Shown piece after piece: positions 1 through 6,191 of a DNA stretch of 6,757 nt. How positions within the stretch are numbered: position 1 is the stretch's first letter; each line of letters starts with the position of its first letter. The DNA comes from Kiritimatiellia bacterium (lineage in GTDB: Bacteria; Verrucomicrobiota; Kiritimatiellia; RFP12; UBA1067). The stretch covers positions 1-6,757 of the forward strand of contig JAQVQN010000135.1 in NCBI GenBank assembly GCA_028701555.1. Direction: 5' to 3'. The notes beneath the pieces were generated by a model that was given only the letters and a program-made list of their open reading frames with translations, had not been told where the DNA came from and did not search any database. The translations under genes were made by a program, and so were the position numbers.

Positions 1-30
1 TTGTCAGAACCTAAAAAGAGAGCGCGTTAA
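1..30 (+). CDS. possible C-terminal end of an upstream gene (partial)
   Basis: Frame 1 is open from the window edge to a TAA at 28-30 and encodes a short basic tail, LSEPKKRAR. Such a charged tail would suit a real protein end, and the stop lies only five bases before the leuC start, as in a tight operon. Ten codons are too few to identify a product. A preceding leuA or another leucine gene is possible by context but nothing in the sequence shows it. The frame could also be open by chance. Confidence 0.3.
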   Translation: MSEPKKRAR

Positions 31-35
31 TTACA

Positions 36-1325
36 ATGACCATCACCGAAAAGATTCTGGCCCGCGAATCGGGCGCGAAAATCGTTACTCCCGGCGACAA
101 CATCTGGGTGAACGCCGGTATCCTGCTGACGCATGATGTTTGCGGGCCAGGGACAATAGGAATTTTTAAACGTGAGTTCGGCGCGGCGGCAAAGGTCTTC
201 GATCCCGAAAAAATCGTGATTCTGCCGGACCACTACATCTTCACAGCGGACGAGAAGGCGCACCGTAATGTCGACACACTGCGTGCCTTTGTCAAAGAAC
301 AGGGGCTGCCGTATTTTTACGATCCCGGTACAGAAAGTTATTGCGGCGTCTGTCACGTGGCATTGCCGGAGCTGGGGCACGTACGCCCTGGCGAGACGAT
401 CTTCGGGACGGACTCGCACACTTGCACGCACGGGGCACTGGGTGCTTTCTCGACCGGCATCGGCAACACGGATGCGGGTTTCATACTTGGTGCCGGCAAA
501 CTGCTGGTCAAGGTGCCGCAGACCATGCGCTTCGTGCTGGACGGCGAGATTCCGGCGTGGCTATCGGCTAAGGACCTGATCCTGCACATCATCGGCGACA
601 TCGGCGTGGACGGGGCAACCTATTGCGCCATGGAGTTTGCAGGTTCCGCGATTGCCGGACTGAGCATTGACGAGCGCTGCACGATCTGCAACATGGCAGT
701 CGAGGCCGGCGCCAAGAACGGGATTATCGCCCCGGACCAGAAGGCTCTGGACTATGTTAACGCACGCACCAAGAAGCCGTACGAGCCGGTCTACGGCGAT
801 GCCGCTGCCAAAGTCGCGTCCGAGCGTGTCTATGATGTCTCCAAACTCGAGCCGGTTGTGGCGCGTCCGCACCTGCCGGACAACAAGGCGCTGGCCCGCG
901 CCTGCCGCGATGTCAAGGTCGACCAGGTGTATATCGGGTCCTGCACCGGTGGCAAGCTGGACGACTTCATTATGGCTGCGAAAGTGCTCAAGGGCCGCCA
1001 AGTCGCGATCCGGACTTTGATTGTGCCGTCAACCCGCACGGTTGAGCGTGGGCTGGACGAGACCCGGATCGATGGACAGAGCCTGCGGCAGATTTTTGAA
1101 GTGGCCGGGGTAGAGCCGATCGCGCCGCCGACATGCGCCGCGCGTCTTGGCGGGCCGATCGACACCTTCGGACGAACGCACGGCAACGAAGTGGTGGTCA
1201 GTACAACCAACCGTAATTTCATCGGGCGCATGGGGTCGAAAGATTCTCAGATTTATCTGGCTTCGCCCTATACCGCTGCGGCGACGGCGGTAACCGGACA
1301 CATCACTGACCCGCGCGACCTGTGA
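36..1325 (+). CDS. leuC: 3-isopropylmalate dehydratase large subunit (LeuC), with one Fe-S ligand cysteine replaced
   Basis: Large subunit of isopropylmalate isomerase, which with LeuD converts 2-isopropylmalate to 3-isopropylmalate in cytoplasmic leucine synthesis. The 429 residues fit the short LeuC/HacA type of the aconitase family. Visible family motifs are GVCH (104-107), GTDSHTCTHGALG (124-136), IGSCTGGK (300-307), and STTNRNFIGRMG (389-400) followed by YLASP. The start at MTITEKILAR matches the usual N-terminus. The upstream Shine-Dalgarno site is weak: the purine run AAGAGAG lies about 14 bases away. By family alignment the [4Fe-4S] ligands should be C303, C367 and residue 370. The motif here reads PTCAARLGG, so position 370 is Arg (codon CGT, 1143-1145) instead of Cys. 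The spacing 303/367/370 matches mitochondrial aconitase (358/421/424), so the alignment is firm. The protein may be inactive or altered, or the base may be a sequence error. Homoaconitase or another hydro-lyase is a less likely alternative; the paired leuD supports LeuC. Confidence 0.93.
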   Translation: MTITEKILARESGAKIVTPGDNIWVNAGILLTHDVCGPGTIGIFKREFGAAAKVFDPEKIVILPDHYIFTADEKAHRNVDTLRAFVKEQGLPYFYDPGTESYCGVCHVALPELGHVRPGETIFGTDSHTCTHGALGAFSTGIGNTDAGFILGAGKLLVKVPQTMRFVLDGEIPAWLSAKDLILHIIGDIGVDGATYCAMEFAGSAIAGLSIDERCTICNMAVEAGAKNGIIAPDQKALDYVNARTKKPYEPVYGDAAAKVASERVYDVSKLEPVVARPHLPDNKALARACRDVKVDQVYIGSCTGGKLDDFIMAAKVLKGRQVAIRTLIVPSTRTVERGLDETRIDGQSLRQIFEVAGVEPIAPPTCAARLGGPIDTFGRTHGNEVVVSTTNRNFIGRMGSKDSQIYLASPYTAAATAVTGHITDPRDL

Positions 1326-1380
1326 CACGGCCCGAGTGAGCTTTGTTAGTGCGCTGTTTTGTTTTTAAACGGAGAATGCA

Positions 1381-1929
1381 ATGCCTAAAGATACCATGAT
1401 TCGCGGGCCTGTTTACGTGCTGGGCGACAACATCGACACGGATCTGCTGATCCCTGCATGCTACCTTAATTTGGTGCCGACTATTCCCGAGGAGTACCGC
1501 AAGCTCGGCTCTTACGCATTGGCGGGGCTGCCGGACACCTTCCCGAAATTCGCCTGCAACGCGGACGGCACTACGCCTTATCCGATCGTGATCGGCGGGC
1601 GCAATTTCGGCTGCGGTTCTTCGCGCGAGCATGCGCCGATCGCGCTGGGAGCGGCCGGAGCCAAGGCCGTGGTGGCGGAGAGCTATGCGCGAATTTTCTT
1701 CCGCAATTCTGTGGCCACTGGTGAGGTTTTCCCGCTGGAGTCCGAGCAGCGGCTGTGCGAGGTGTTCAAGACCGGCGACGAGGCCGAGGTGGATATCGCA
1801 AAAAACACCATCATGCGGCTGTCTGACAACAAGGTTTACGCGCTCAAGCCGGTCGGGGCAGTCGCGCCGGTGATATCCGCTGGCGGCATGTTTGCCTATG
1901 CCCGTGAGATTGGGATGATCCAACCATGA
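1381..1929 (+). CDS. leuD: 3-isopropylmalate dehydratase small subunit (LeuD)
   Basis: Small (swivel-domain) subunit that completes the isopropylmalate isomerase active site with LeuC. The 182-residue length is slightly above the usual 160-170 of short-type LeuD. Conserved features are GDNIDTDLLIPA (15-26), the substrate-loop region YLNL (28-31), and the active-site signature GRNFGCGSSREHAP (73-86), with the serine-arginine pair typical of the aconitase swivel domain. The C-terminus AGGMFAYAREIGMI (167-180) is also family-like. A clear Shine-Dalgarno GGAG at 1371-1374 sits six bases before the ATG. An alternative ATG at codon 6 (1396) is less well placed. The gene follows leuC after 55 bases with no terminator visible, and its last four bases overlap the parA start (ATGA), which indicates translational coupling. 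No defect is seen in this subunit, unlike in LeuC. Confidence 0.94.
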   Translation: MPKDTMIRGPVYVLGDNIDTDLLIPACYLNLVPTIPEEYRKLGSYALAGLPDTFPKFACNADGTTPYPIVIGGRNFGCGSSREHAPIALGAAGAKAVVAESYARIFFRNSVATGEVFPLESEQRLCEVFKTGDEAEVDIAKNTIMRLSDNKVYALKPVGAVAPVISAGGMFAYAREIGMIQP

Positions 1930-2747
1930 GTGCTAGAAAAACCCGAGTCATTGCGATCGCGAACCAGAAAGGCGGCGTCGGCAAAACCACCACCGTGGTC
2001 AACCTCGCCGCCGCGCTCGCGCAGATGAAAAAGACGGTGCTGGTTATAGATCTGGATCCGCAGGCCAACGCCACCAGCGGTCTGGGTTTGGCACCGCAGC
2101 CGGGCACCAGTCTGTACGCAGTGCTGACCGGCGCACAGGACGTGGCGGACATTATACTGCCGACGCCCTACGAGAACATCAACATCATTCCGTCCGAGCT
2201 TGACCTAGCAGGAGCGGAGATCGAGATTGCGCGGCAGGATAACCATCTGGCGGTGGTGCGCAACGAACTGGATCGTGTGCTGGCGGCAGGCGTTTTTGAT
2301 TACGTGCTGATGGACTGTCCTCCGTCGCTGGGCATCCTGATGACTTCCTCGCTGGCGGCGGCCGACGGTATCGTGGTGCCGATGCAGTGCGAGTATTATG
2401 CCATGGAGGGGCTGAGCGTGATAACCGCCCTGATCGGCCAGTTGCGCGACAACGGGGTCAACCCAGGCCTGGAGCTTGAAGGCATCTTGATGACCATGTT
2501 CGACGGGCGCACCCGGTTGGCCACGGACGTGGTGGCGGAGGTGCGCTCGCACTTCGGAGACAAGGTTTACGAGACAATGATCCCGCGCAACGTGCGCATC
2601 AGCGAGTCGCCCAGCTTCGGCCAGCCCGTGGTGTTTTACGATGCCCTCAGCAAAGGTGCCGAGGCCTACCTAGCCTTCGCCGCCGAATTCGCCCGGCGCA
2701 CACCCGCAGGCGGGTTGCCTGCAGAGCATGGACAAGCTGATGGATGA
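1926..2747 (+). CDS. parA: ParA/Soj-family chromosome-partitioning ATPase
   Basis: Deviant Walker-type ATPase of the ParA/Soj family. Members bind DNA non-specifically as ATP dimers and, with ParB and parS, drive origin segregation. The 273 residues contain the deviant Walker A KGGVGKTTT (15-23, with signature lysines K15 and K20), Walker A' VLVIDLDPQANAT (38-50), Walker B YVLMDCPPSLG (126-136), and the MIPRNVRISESPSFGQP segment (218-234), which is characteristic of chromosomal Soj rather than MinD or plasmid ParA. The start overlaps the leuD stop by four bases; a purine-rich stretch at the end of leuD is the only ribosome-binding candidate, so coupling to leuD translation is likely. No parB follows. 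The next + strand ORF has only 33 codons and shows no ParB motif, and a terminator lies just downstream. Whether this is the main chromosomal ParA or an orphan copy cannot be told from this window. Confidence 0.93.
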   Translation: MSARKTRVIAIANQKGGVGKTTTVVNLAAALAQMKKTVLVIDLDPQANATSGLGLAPQPGTSLYAVLTGAQDVADIILPTPYENINIIPSELDLAGAEIEIARQDNHLAVVRNELDRVLAAGVFDYVLMDCPPSLGILMTSSLAAADGIVVPMQCEYYAMEGLSVITALIGQLRDNGVNPGLELEGILMTMFDGRTRLATDVVAEVRSHFGDKVYETMIPRNVRISESPSFGQPVVFYDALSKGAEAYLAFAAEFARRTPAGGLPAEHGQADG

Positions 2748-2845
2748 GCGAAATTAACCTATTGTTCGGTTACTTCAAGGAACTGCACTCTGAGATCGAC
2801 GCCGTATATCCGGACGCGGATAAGCAGGCGTTTTTTTATAATTGA
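2744..2845 (+). CDS. doubtful 33-residue ORF overlapping the parA end
   Basis: ATG at 2744 overlaps the parA stop as ATGA, the same arrangement as leuD-parA, and gives a 33-residue acidic and aromatic peptide beginning MSEINLLFGY and ending FFYN before TGA at 2843-2845. It resembles no family that I recognise and lacks the basic N-terminus and helix-turn-helix of ParB. Against it being a real gene, its 3' half forms a hairpin and T-tract (2800-2837) that looks like the operon terminator, so most transcripts would end before the stop codon. It could be a decayed remnant of a former downstream gene, a leader-like peptide, or chance. Confidence 0.25.
   Translation: MSEINLLFGYFKELHSEIDAVYPDADKQAFFYN
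2800..2837 (+). terminator. probable rho-independent terminator of the leuC-leuD-parA unit
   Basis: An outer stem CGCC (2800-2803) pairs with GGCG (2827-2830), and an inner stem TATCCG (2807-2812) pairs with CGGATA (2817-2822) around a GACG loop. A G-C and a G-U pair may extend the outer stem past a bulged A at 2826. Seven T residues (2831-2837) follow the stem directly. The site lies 53 bases after the parA stop, the expected place for the end of the + strand unit. It has a T-tract on the + strand only, so it should not terminate the convergent - strand gene. Pairing was read by eye; no folding energy was computed. Confidence 0.6.
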
Positions 2846-2868
2846 TGCGGGCATCTGAACCTAATTCG

Positions 2869-5800
2869 TTAGCGAGCCGGGAGCTGGATGCTGATTTCCG
2901 AGATCTCGAAAGCGTGAGGCTCGGCGGCCGCTTCCGGATACAGCCACTTCCCGAAGCAGAGTGAGATCGACTCCAGACGGGAAACGCGCAGAGTTGTGCC
3001 AGCGCGATCCGGCATGGTTTGGTCCCAGTGCGTGAACAGCCTCAAGTTGCGGACAGGGATCTCCAGCTTTTGCCACTGCGCGGTCAACGGGACCACCGTT
3101 CCCCACGCCACGTTGTCCCGCTCGATGAAAGTCAGCTCGAAGCCTGTGGTGCGGGGCCGCGCCGCGCGGGCCCGGATCAGCAGCGTTGCTTCCTCGCCCT
3201 CGGTCTGCCACAGCTCGGCGAATGTTTTGGCTTCTCGACGCGCCTGCAATGACAGGCTGTGCGGATCGGGATCGCCGTCAAAGCGGTCCGCGCCCAGATG
3301 CAGCGCGGGCCGCCCTTGATCGTCGTTAACCATTCCCCGTCGCAAAGGTTGGCTCCAGAGCGGTATCCTCAACCAGTCCGCAGGGTCAAAAAGATGCCAG
3401 GCACCGTCGGCAGGCAAAACTTCCAAGCGCAACGCAGGGGTCAGCGGCACCCACTCCAGCGCGGCTATGTCAATGGTCTGGGCGCGGGTATAAGTTTCCT
3501 CTTTGCTAAAAAGCCATGCGCCGGTCAGAACGCTGACACTTTCGGCCTCCGGCCACAGGAAGGCGTCGCGCTTGGTCAAGCCCCACAAAGGGATTAACTT
3601 TCGAGCGGGAATCACGGTCTCGCTCCAGCCCGTACCCAGCCAAAGGTTGCAGCCGAGACCTTGCCCGTTGCGCATGCGGAAGCCGATCTCAATCCGCGCA
3701 CCGGACTCGCCCGCGCGCGCTTTCACACGCAGTCCGCCGTGCACAGAACCCGCAGCGGCTGCTTCGGGCAGCAGCGGCATGGAGAACCCGGCGGCGGCCT
3801 TGCCTTCGCCGAAATCACCGACCGTGAGACGGATAGCCTTCCGCTCTTCTGCGCTGGGGTCCGCTGTCTTGACGATCAGTCGGTTATCCGGATCGCACGG
3901 CTCGGCCTTTACCAGCGCGACTTCGGCTGTCTGTACGCCGTTGCGCATCAGGGCGGGCGCGGCATCGGGAATGCTTATCAGCGGTAAAACGGTACCGGGG
4001 GCGGGCATCCATTCCGCTTGGAGCGTTTTCGCGTCAGGGTGCACTGAGACACCTCCAGGACCTACTGCCTGCCAGTGCAGGCTCCATGTGCCGGGGGTCA
4101 AGACATTGCCGGGCAGCGTGCTGTTGAAAAGGTGCGGCGCATTTACGGTCGGAGAATGCTGCATCTTAAATTCAGCCATACGCCCGTCCGCCGCTGTGAG
4201 GCGGGCGGTCAAGCTGGTCGTGCAGGCGGCGTCGGCAGCGAGCGCGAGCGGTACGCCGGCTCGCCATTGAGGCGCGACTGTGCCGCGCACCAGCGGCTTG
4301 CTTGCTGCAGGCTGTGAAGGTGCCACGAAACGCGGCGCGAGCGCGGCAGCCTGCTGCATGATCGCCTGCGACGGCAAGCCGCTGGCGCGCGTCAAAAGGT
4401 AATCTCCGGGCTCTGACGCGAAACAGCCGTCCCGCGCGGTGGCCTCAAGACCGCCGGTCCGCCCTTCCGCAAAGCGCCATACCTGAAAGCTCTTGCCTAG
4501 ATCAGGTATTTTCAGTGTCATGCGCTGCTTGTCAGGGATCAAGTGGACTTTCGCCTCATCCGAACCGGTGTAGGGGTCTGCGGCAGTGAATACGTCGGGA
4601 TAGCGTTGCAGCCGCCAAACGCCGGGTGCCGCGCGGTCTAGGAAATACGCGCCGCGGCTGTTGCAAATCACCAGCGGCGAGGGGCCGCGACCCCAGATCC
4701 GGCGCAGTGCGGCAGGATCAGGCGGCTGCGTTTGCGTGGCGTTGCTGTGGAGATAGCTGTCGATAGTCGCCATTTCAGACAGATCCTGCGCAACGGAAAC
4801 GCGGAAAGGCGGGAAGTTCAACGCCTCCGCGTCAGGCACATAAGGTGTGCCGCGCGGTACGCGGGCCATCACTTCGGCGGCGATGGCCAGCGAGATAGCC
4901 TTGCCGGGGGTGTAGACCAAGTTGAGGTGGTGGGTCTGCCAATTCACGTTCGCGTCAGCCAGCGGCAGAGGGTCGTATTGGAACTGCGTCGCAATCTGCA
5001 CCCCTTCGGCGCGGAACAGTTTGGCCATGGCTGGGTACATGTATGAGGCTCCGACGTCCGCAGCGTCAAACTCGTAGACGATTCGTGACTTACGCGCGAT
5101 AGAGGCGTCCGGTTTGAGCGTGGTTTCTCGGACAGCACACAATTGCGGGGTGCGTAATTCGTGTCCGGCCACGAGTCCGGTTGGATAGCTGGCGGCACTG
5201 ACGCCATCGGCCTTGGATGCACCGGCAGCCTGGTTCCGGTTTTGCCACGAGTTGTAGTAAATCGGTTTAGCAGTGCCACTGGCGCGCAGTGCAGCGACGA
5301 GGGTGTTGATGTAATCGCTAACCAGCTTGTCCGGTGTGTTTTTCGGATAAAGGGGCTCGTTGATGCACTCGAAAGCCAGCACGCAAGGGTCATCGGCATA
5401 ACGGCGGCCCGTAAAGCGGTTAACATGTCTGGCAAACTGTTGCAGGAAGTGCGCCTGAATGGCCCAGGCCGCGCGGTCTGTGGTCAACTGCTGCATCGTG
5501 TACTTGTCGGAGAACCCGTTGGTCTTGCGGGTATGGACTCCGTTGCCCCACCATGCGATGGGGGTCAGCAACGTGTACAGGCCGTTGCGTCGGCATTCAT
5601 CGATCACAAAGTCGAGCAGTTCCAGATGTATGTTGTCGACAAGGTTGCCGTCAGGGTCGCTGATCTCGCGGTCAAAGCAATGGATTCGGACGCAGACGAG
5701 TCCGAGCCTCCGGAAATGTGCCACGTCGTCGCGGATGACCTGGCGGTGGTCGAGGTTGCGGTCTTTGATGGCTTGATAGTCAATTGTAAAGGGGGTGTAG

Positions 5801-5949
5801 TAGTTGACGCCCAGCAGCGCGACCTCCGTGCTGTTATCTTGCCAGCGCAGCACGCCCGCGCCGTCGACGCTTGCCATACGGTCGGCCTGCGCTCCTGCTA
5901 TGCATGCCGCCAAGATCAGTGAGGCTGCCGCTGTAGGTTTGCGTGACAT
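2869..5949 (-). CDS. secreted multi-domain glycoside hydrolase, clan GH-A (GH5-like)
   Basis: Large exported protein (1026 residues from the chosen start) with an N-terminal retaining-glycosidase barrel. The signal peptide spans about residues 1-22 (R3/K4, hydrophobic ASLILAACIAGAQA). Barrel features run from about 25 to 365: LLGVNYYTPF (45-54), CVRIH (86-90) with the arginine expected on a GH-A strand, INEP (196-199) with the likely acid/base E198, YYNSW (231-235), and VYEFD (291-295) with the likely nucleophile E293. Residues 416-520 look like an all-beta domain, and about 540-650 are Ig-like. Residues 672-838 and 840-1026 are two related beta-sandwich modules, perhaps carbohydrate-binding. 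The longest ORF begins at 6084, but ATG 5949 is preferred because it starts the signal peptide and has AGGA six bases upstream and a promoter just behind it. The substrate is unknown; a beta-mannanase, beta-glucanase or related activity cannot be chosen. The exact GH family is uncertain. It converges on the parA unit and diverges from the esterase gene. Confidence 0.82.
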   Translation of the reverse strand: MSRKPTAAASLILAACIAGAQADRMASVDGAGVLRWQDNSTEVALLGVNYYTPFTIDYQAIKDRNLDHRQVIRDDVAHFRRLGLVCVRIHCFDREISDPDGNLVDNIHLELLDFVIDECRRNGLYTLLTPIAWWGNGVHTRKTNGFSDKYTMQQLTTDRAAWAIQAHFLQQFARHVNRFTGRRYADDPCVLAFECINEPLYPKNTPDKLVSDYINTLVAALRASGTAKPIYYNSWQNRNQAAGASKADGVSAASYPTGLVAGHELRTPQLCAVRETTLKPDASIARKSRIVYEFDAADVGASYMYPAMAKLFRAEGVQIATQFQYDPLPLADANVNWQTHHLNLVYTPGKAISLAIAAEVMARVPRGTPYVPDAEALNFPPFRVSVAQDLSEMATIDSYLHSNATQTQPPDPAALRRIWGRGPSPLVICNSRGAYFLDRAAPGVWRLQRYPDVFTAADPYTGSDEAKVHLIPDKQRMTLKIPDLGKSFQVWRFAEGRTGGLEATARDGCFASEPGDYLLTRASGLPSQAIMQQAAALAPRFVAPSQPAASKPLVRGTVAPQWRAGVPLALAADAACTTSLTARLTAADGRMAEFKMQHSPTVNAPHLFNSTLPGNVLTPGTWSLHWQAVGPGGVSVHPDAKTLQAEWMPAPGTVLPLISIPDAAPALMRNGVQTAEVALVKAEPCDPDNRLIVKTADPSAEERKAIRLTVGDFGEGKAAAGFSMPLLPEAAAAGSVHGGLRVKARAGESGARIEIGFRMRNGQGLGCNLWLGTGWSETVIPARKLIPLWGLTKRDAFLWPEAESVSVLTGAWLFSKEETYTRAQTIDIAALEWVPLTPALRLEVLPADGAWHLFDPADWLRIPLWSQPLRRGMVNDDQGRPALHLGADRFDGDPDPHSLSLQARREAKTFAELWQTEGEEATLLIRARAARPRTTGFELTFIERDNVAWGTVVPLTAQWQKLEIPVRNLRLFTHWDQTMPDRAGTTLRVSRLESISLCFGKWLYPEAAAEPHAFEISEISIQLPAR
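2872..3936 (-). repeat. two related C-terminal beta-sandwich modules in the glycosidase
   Basis: Residues about 747-836 and 934-1023 of the glycosidase can be aligned over roughly 90 positions. Landmark pairs in the same order are GWSETVIPARKL against QWQKLEIPVRNL, ESVSVLTGAWLF against ESISLCFGKWLY, and QTIDIAALEWVPL against HAFEISEISIQL. This is divergent protein-level repetition with no obvious DNA identity, consistent with an old tandem duplication of a jelly-roll module. The fold and any ligand binding are inferred. Confidence 0.55.
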
Positions 5950-5954
5950 ATGAT

Positions 5955-5959
5955 TTCCT
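5955..5959 (-). promoter_or_regulatory. ribosome binding site fixing the glycosidase start
   Basis: On the - strand the sequence reads AGGAA, with five bases before ATG 5949. It is the only good Shine-Dalgarno match near the candidate starts and places translation at the signal peptide MSRKPT rather than at the upstream ATG at 6084. Confidence 0.7.
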
Positions 5960-5979
5960 GTGATATCGAAGTTGGTTTG

Positions 5980-6008
5980 ATTATACGTATAGCCTGCCGC
6001 GTCTGCAA
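5980..6008 (-). promoter_or_regulatory. candidate sigma-70-type promoter for the glycosidase gene
   Basis: The - strand carries a perfect TATAAT (-10) at 5985-5980. TTGCAG at 6008-6003 is a half-matching -35 box (3 of 6 bases of TTGACA), with a 17-base spacer. Transcription would start near 5973 and leave a leader of about 25 bases containing the AGGAA site, which agrees with the 5949 start codon. A 10-base perfect palindrome TATACGTATA (5982-5991) overlaps the -10 box and could be an operator, though an AT-rich palindrome may be coincidental. Confidence 0.45.
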
Positions 6009-6099
6009 GCTGTTGTGTCCTGAAGTAGATTGACGGTGCGTTTATGGCTGAGACGGTGCAGGCGGTGTGACTGTAAAAAAACATATTTTGTTATGCTTT

Positions 6100-6191
6100 A
6101 AGGCGTGTTTTGGTGTAACATTAATAAAGTTTTTTTCCCGTAAGGGAGTCACCATAAATTAAAGGGCGGTATGAAAAACAAAGGCGTGTTT
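6100..6191 (+). repeat. 11-base direct repeat flanking the esterase start
   Basis: AAGGCGTGTTT occurs at 6100-6110 in the intergenic region and again at 6181-6191, inside codons 4-7 of the esterase signal peptide, 81 bases apart. The match is exact and then diverges on both sides. It could be a pair of regulator sites around the esterase promoter and start, or chance. No convincing promoter for the esterase was found between 5950 and 6170. Confidence 0.3.

Noticed and set aside
1303..1923. A 206-codon - strand ORF antisense to leuD.
   Set aside because: It is a shadow of leuD, whose motifs are unambiguous; the product is Arg- and His-rich without domains.
2744..2845. The small ORF after parA as a truncated parB.
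   Set aside because: None of its 33 residues resemble the basic ParB N-terminus or its arginine-rich ParB box; only the position suggested parB.
2844..2855. Palindrome GATGCGGGCATC between the convergent genes as a terminator for the glycosidase.
   Set aside because: The stem is short with a tiny loop and no T-tract follows on either strand.
3503..4270. A 255-codon + strand ORF antisense to the glycosidase.
   Set aside because: Its product is rich in Arg, Ser, Pro and Ala with no recognisable domain, as expected for a shadow frame of a GC-rich gene; the opposite strand holds a continuous, domain-bearing protein.
5161..5922. A 253-codon + strand ORF antisense to the glycosidase barrel.
   Set aside because: It is complementary to the barrel that holds the NEP and YEFD motifs and shows no family motif of its own.
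5950..6084. A 45-residue N-terminal extension of the glycosidase starting at ATG 6084.
   Set aside because: It would bury the signal peptide inside the protein, lies upstream of the candidate promoter's -10 box, and lacks a Shine-Dalgarno site; the 5949 start has all three.
6136..6147. Hairpin TCCC-GTAA-GGGA after seven T residues upstream of the esterase.
   Set aside because: The stem is only four pairs and the T-tract is on the wrong side for a + strand terminator; on the - strand it is followed by A residues. Probably chance.
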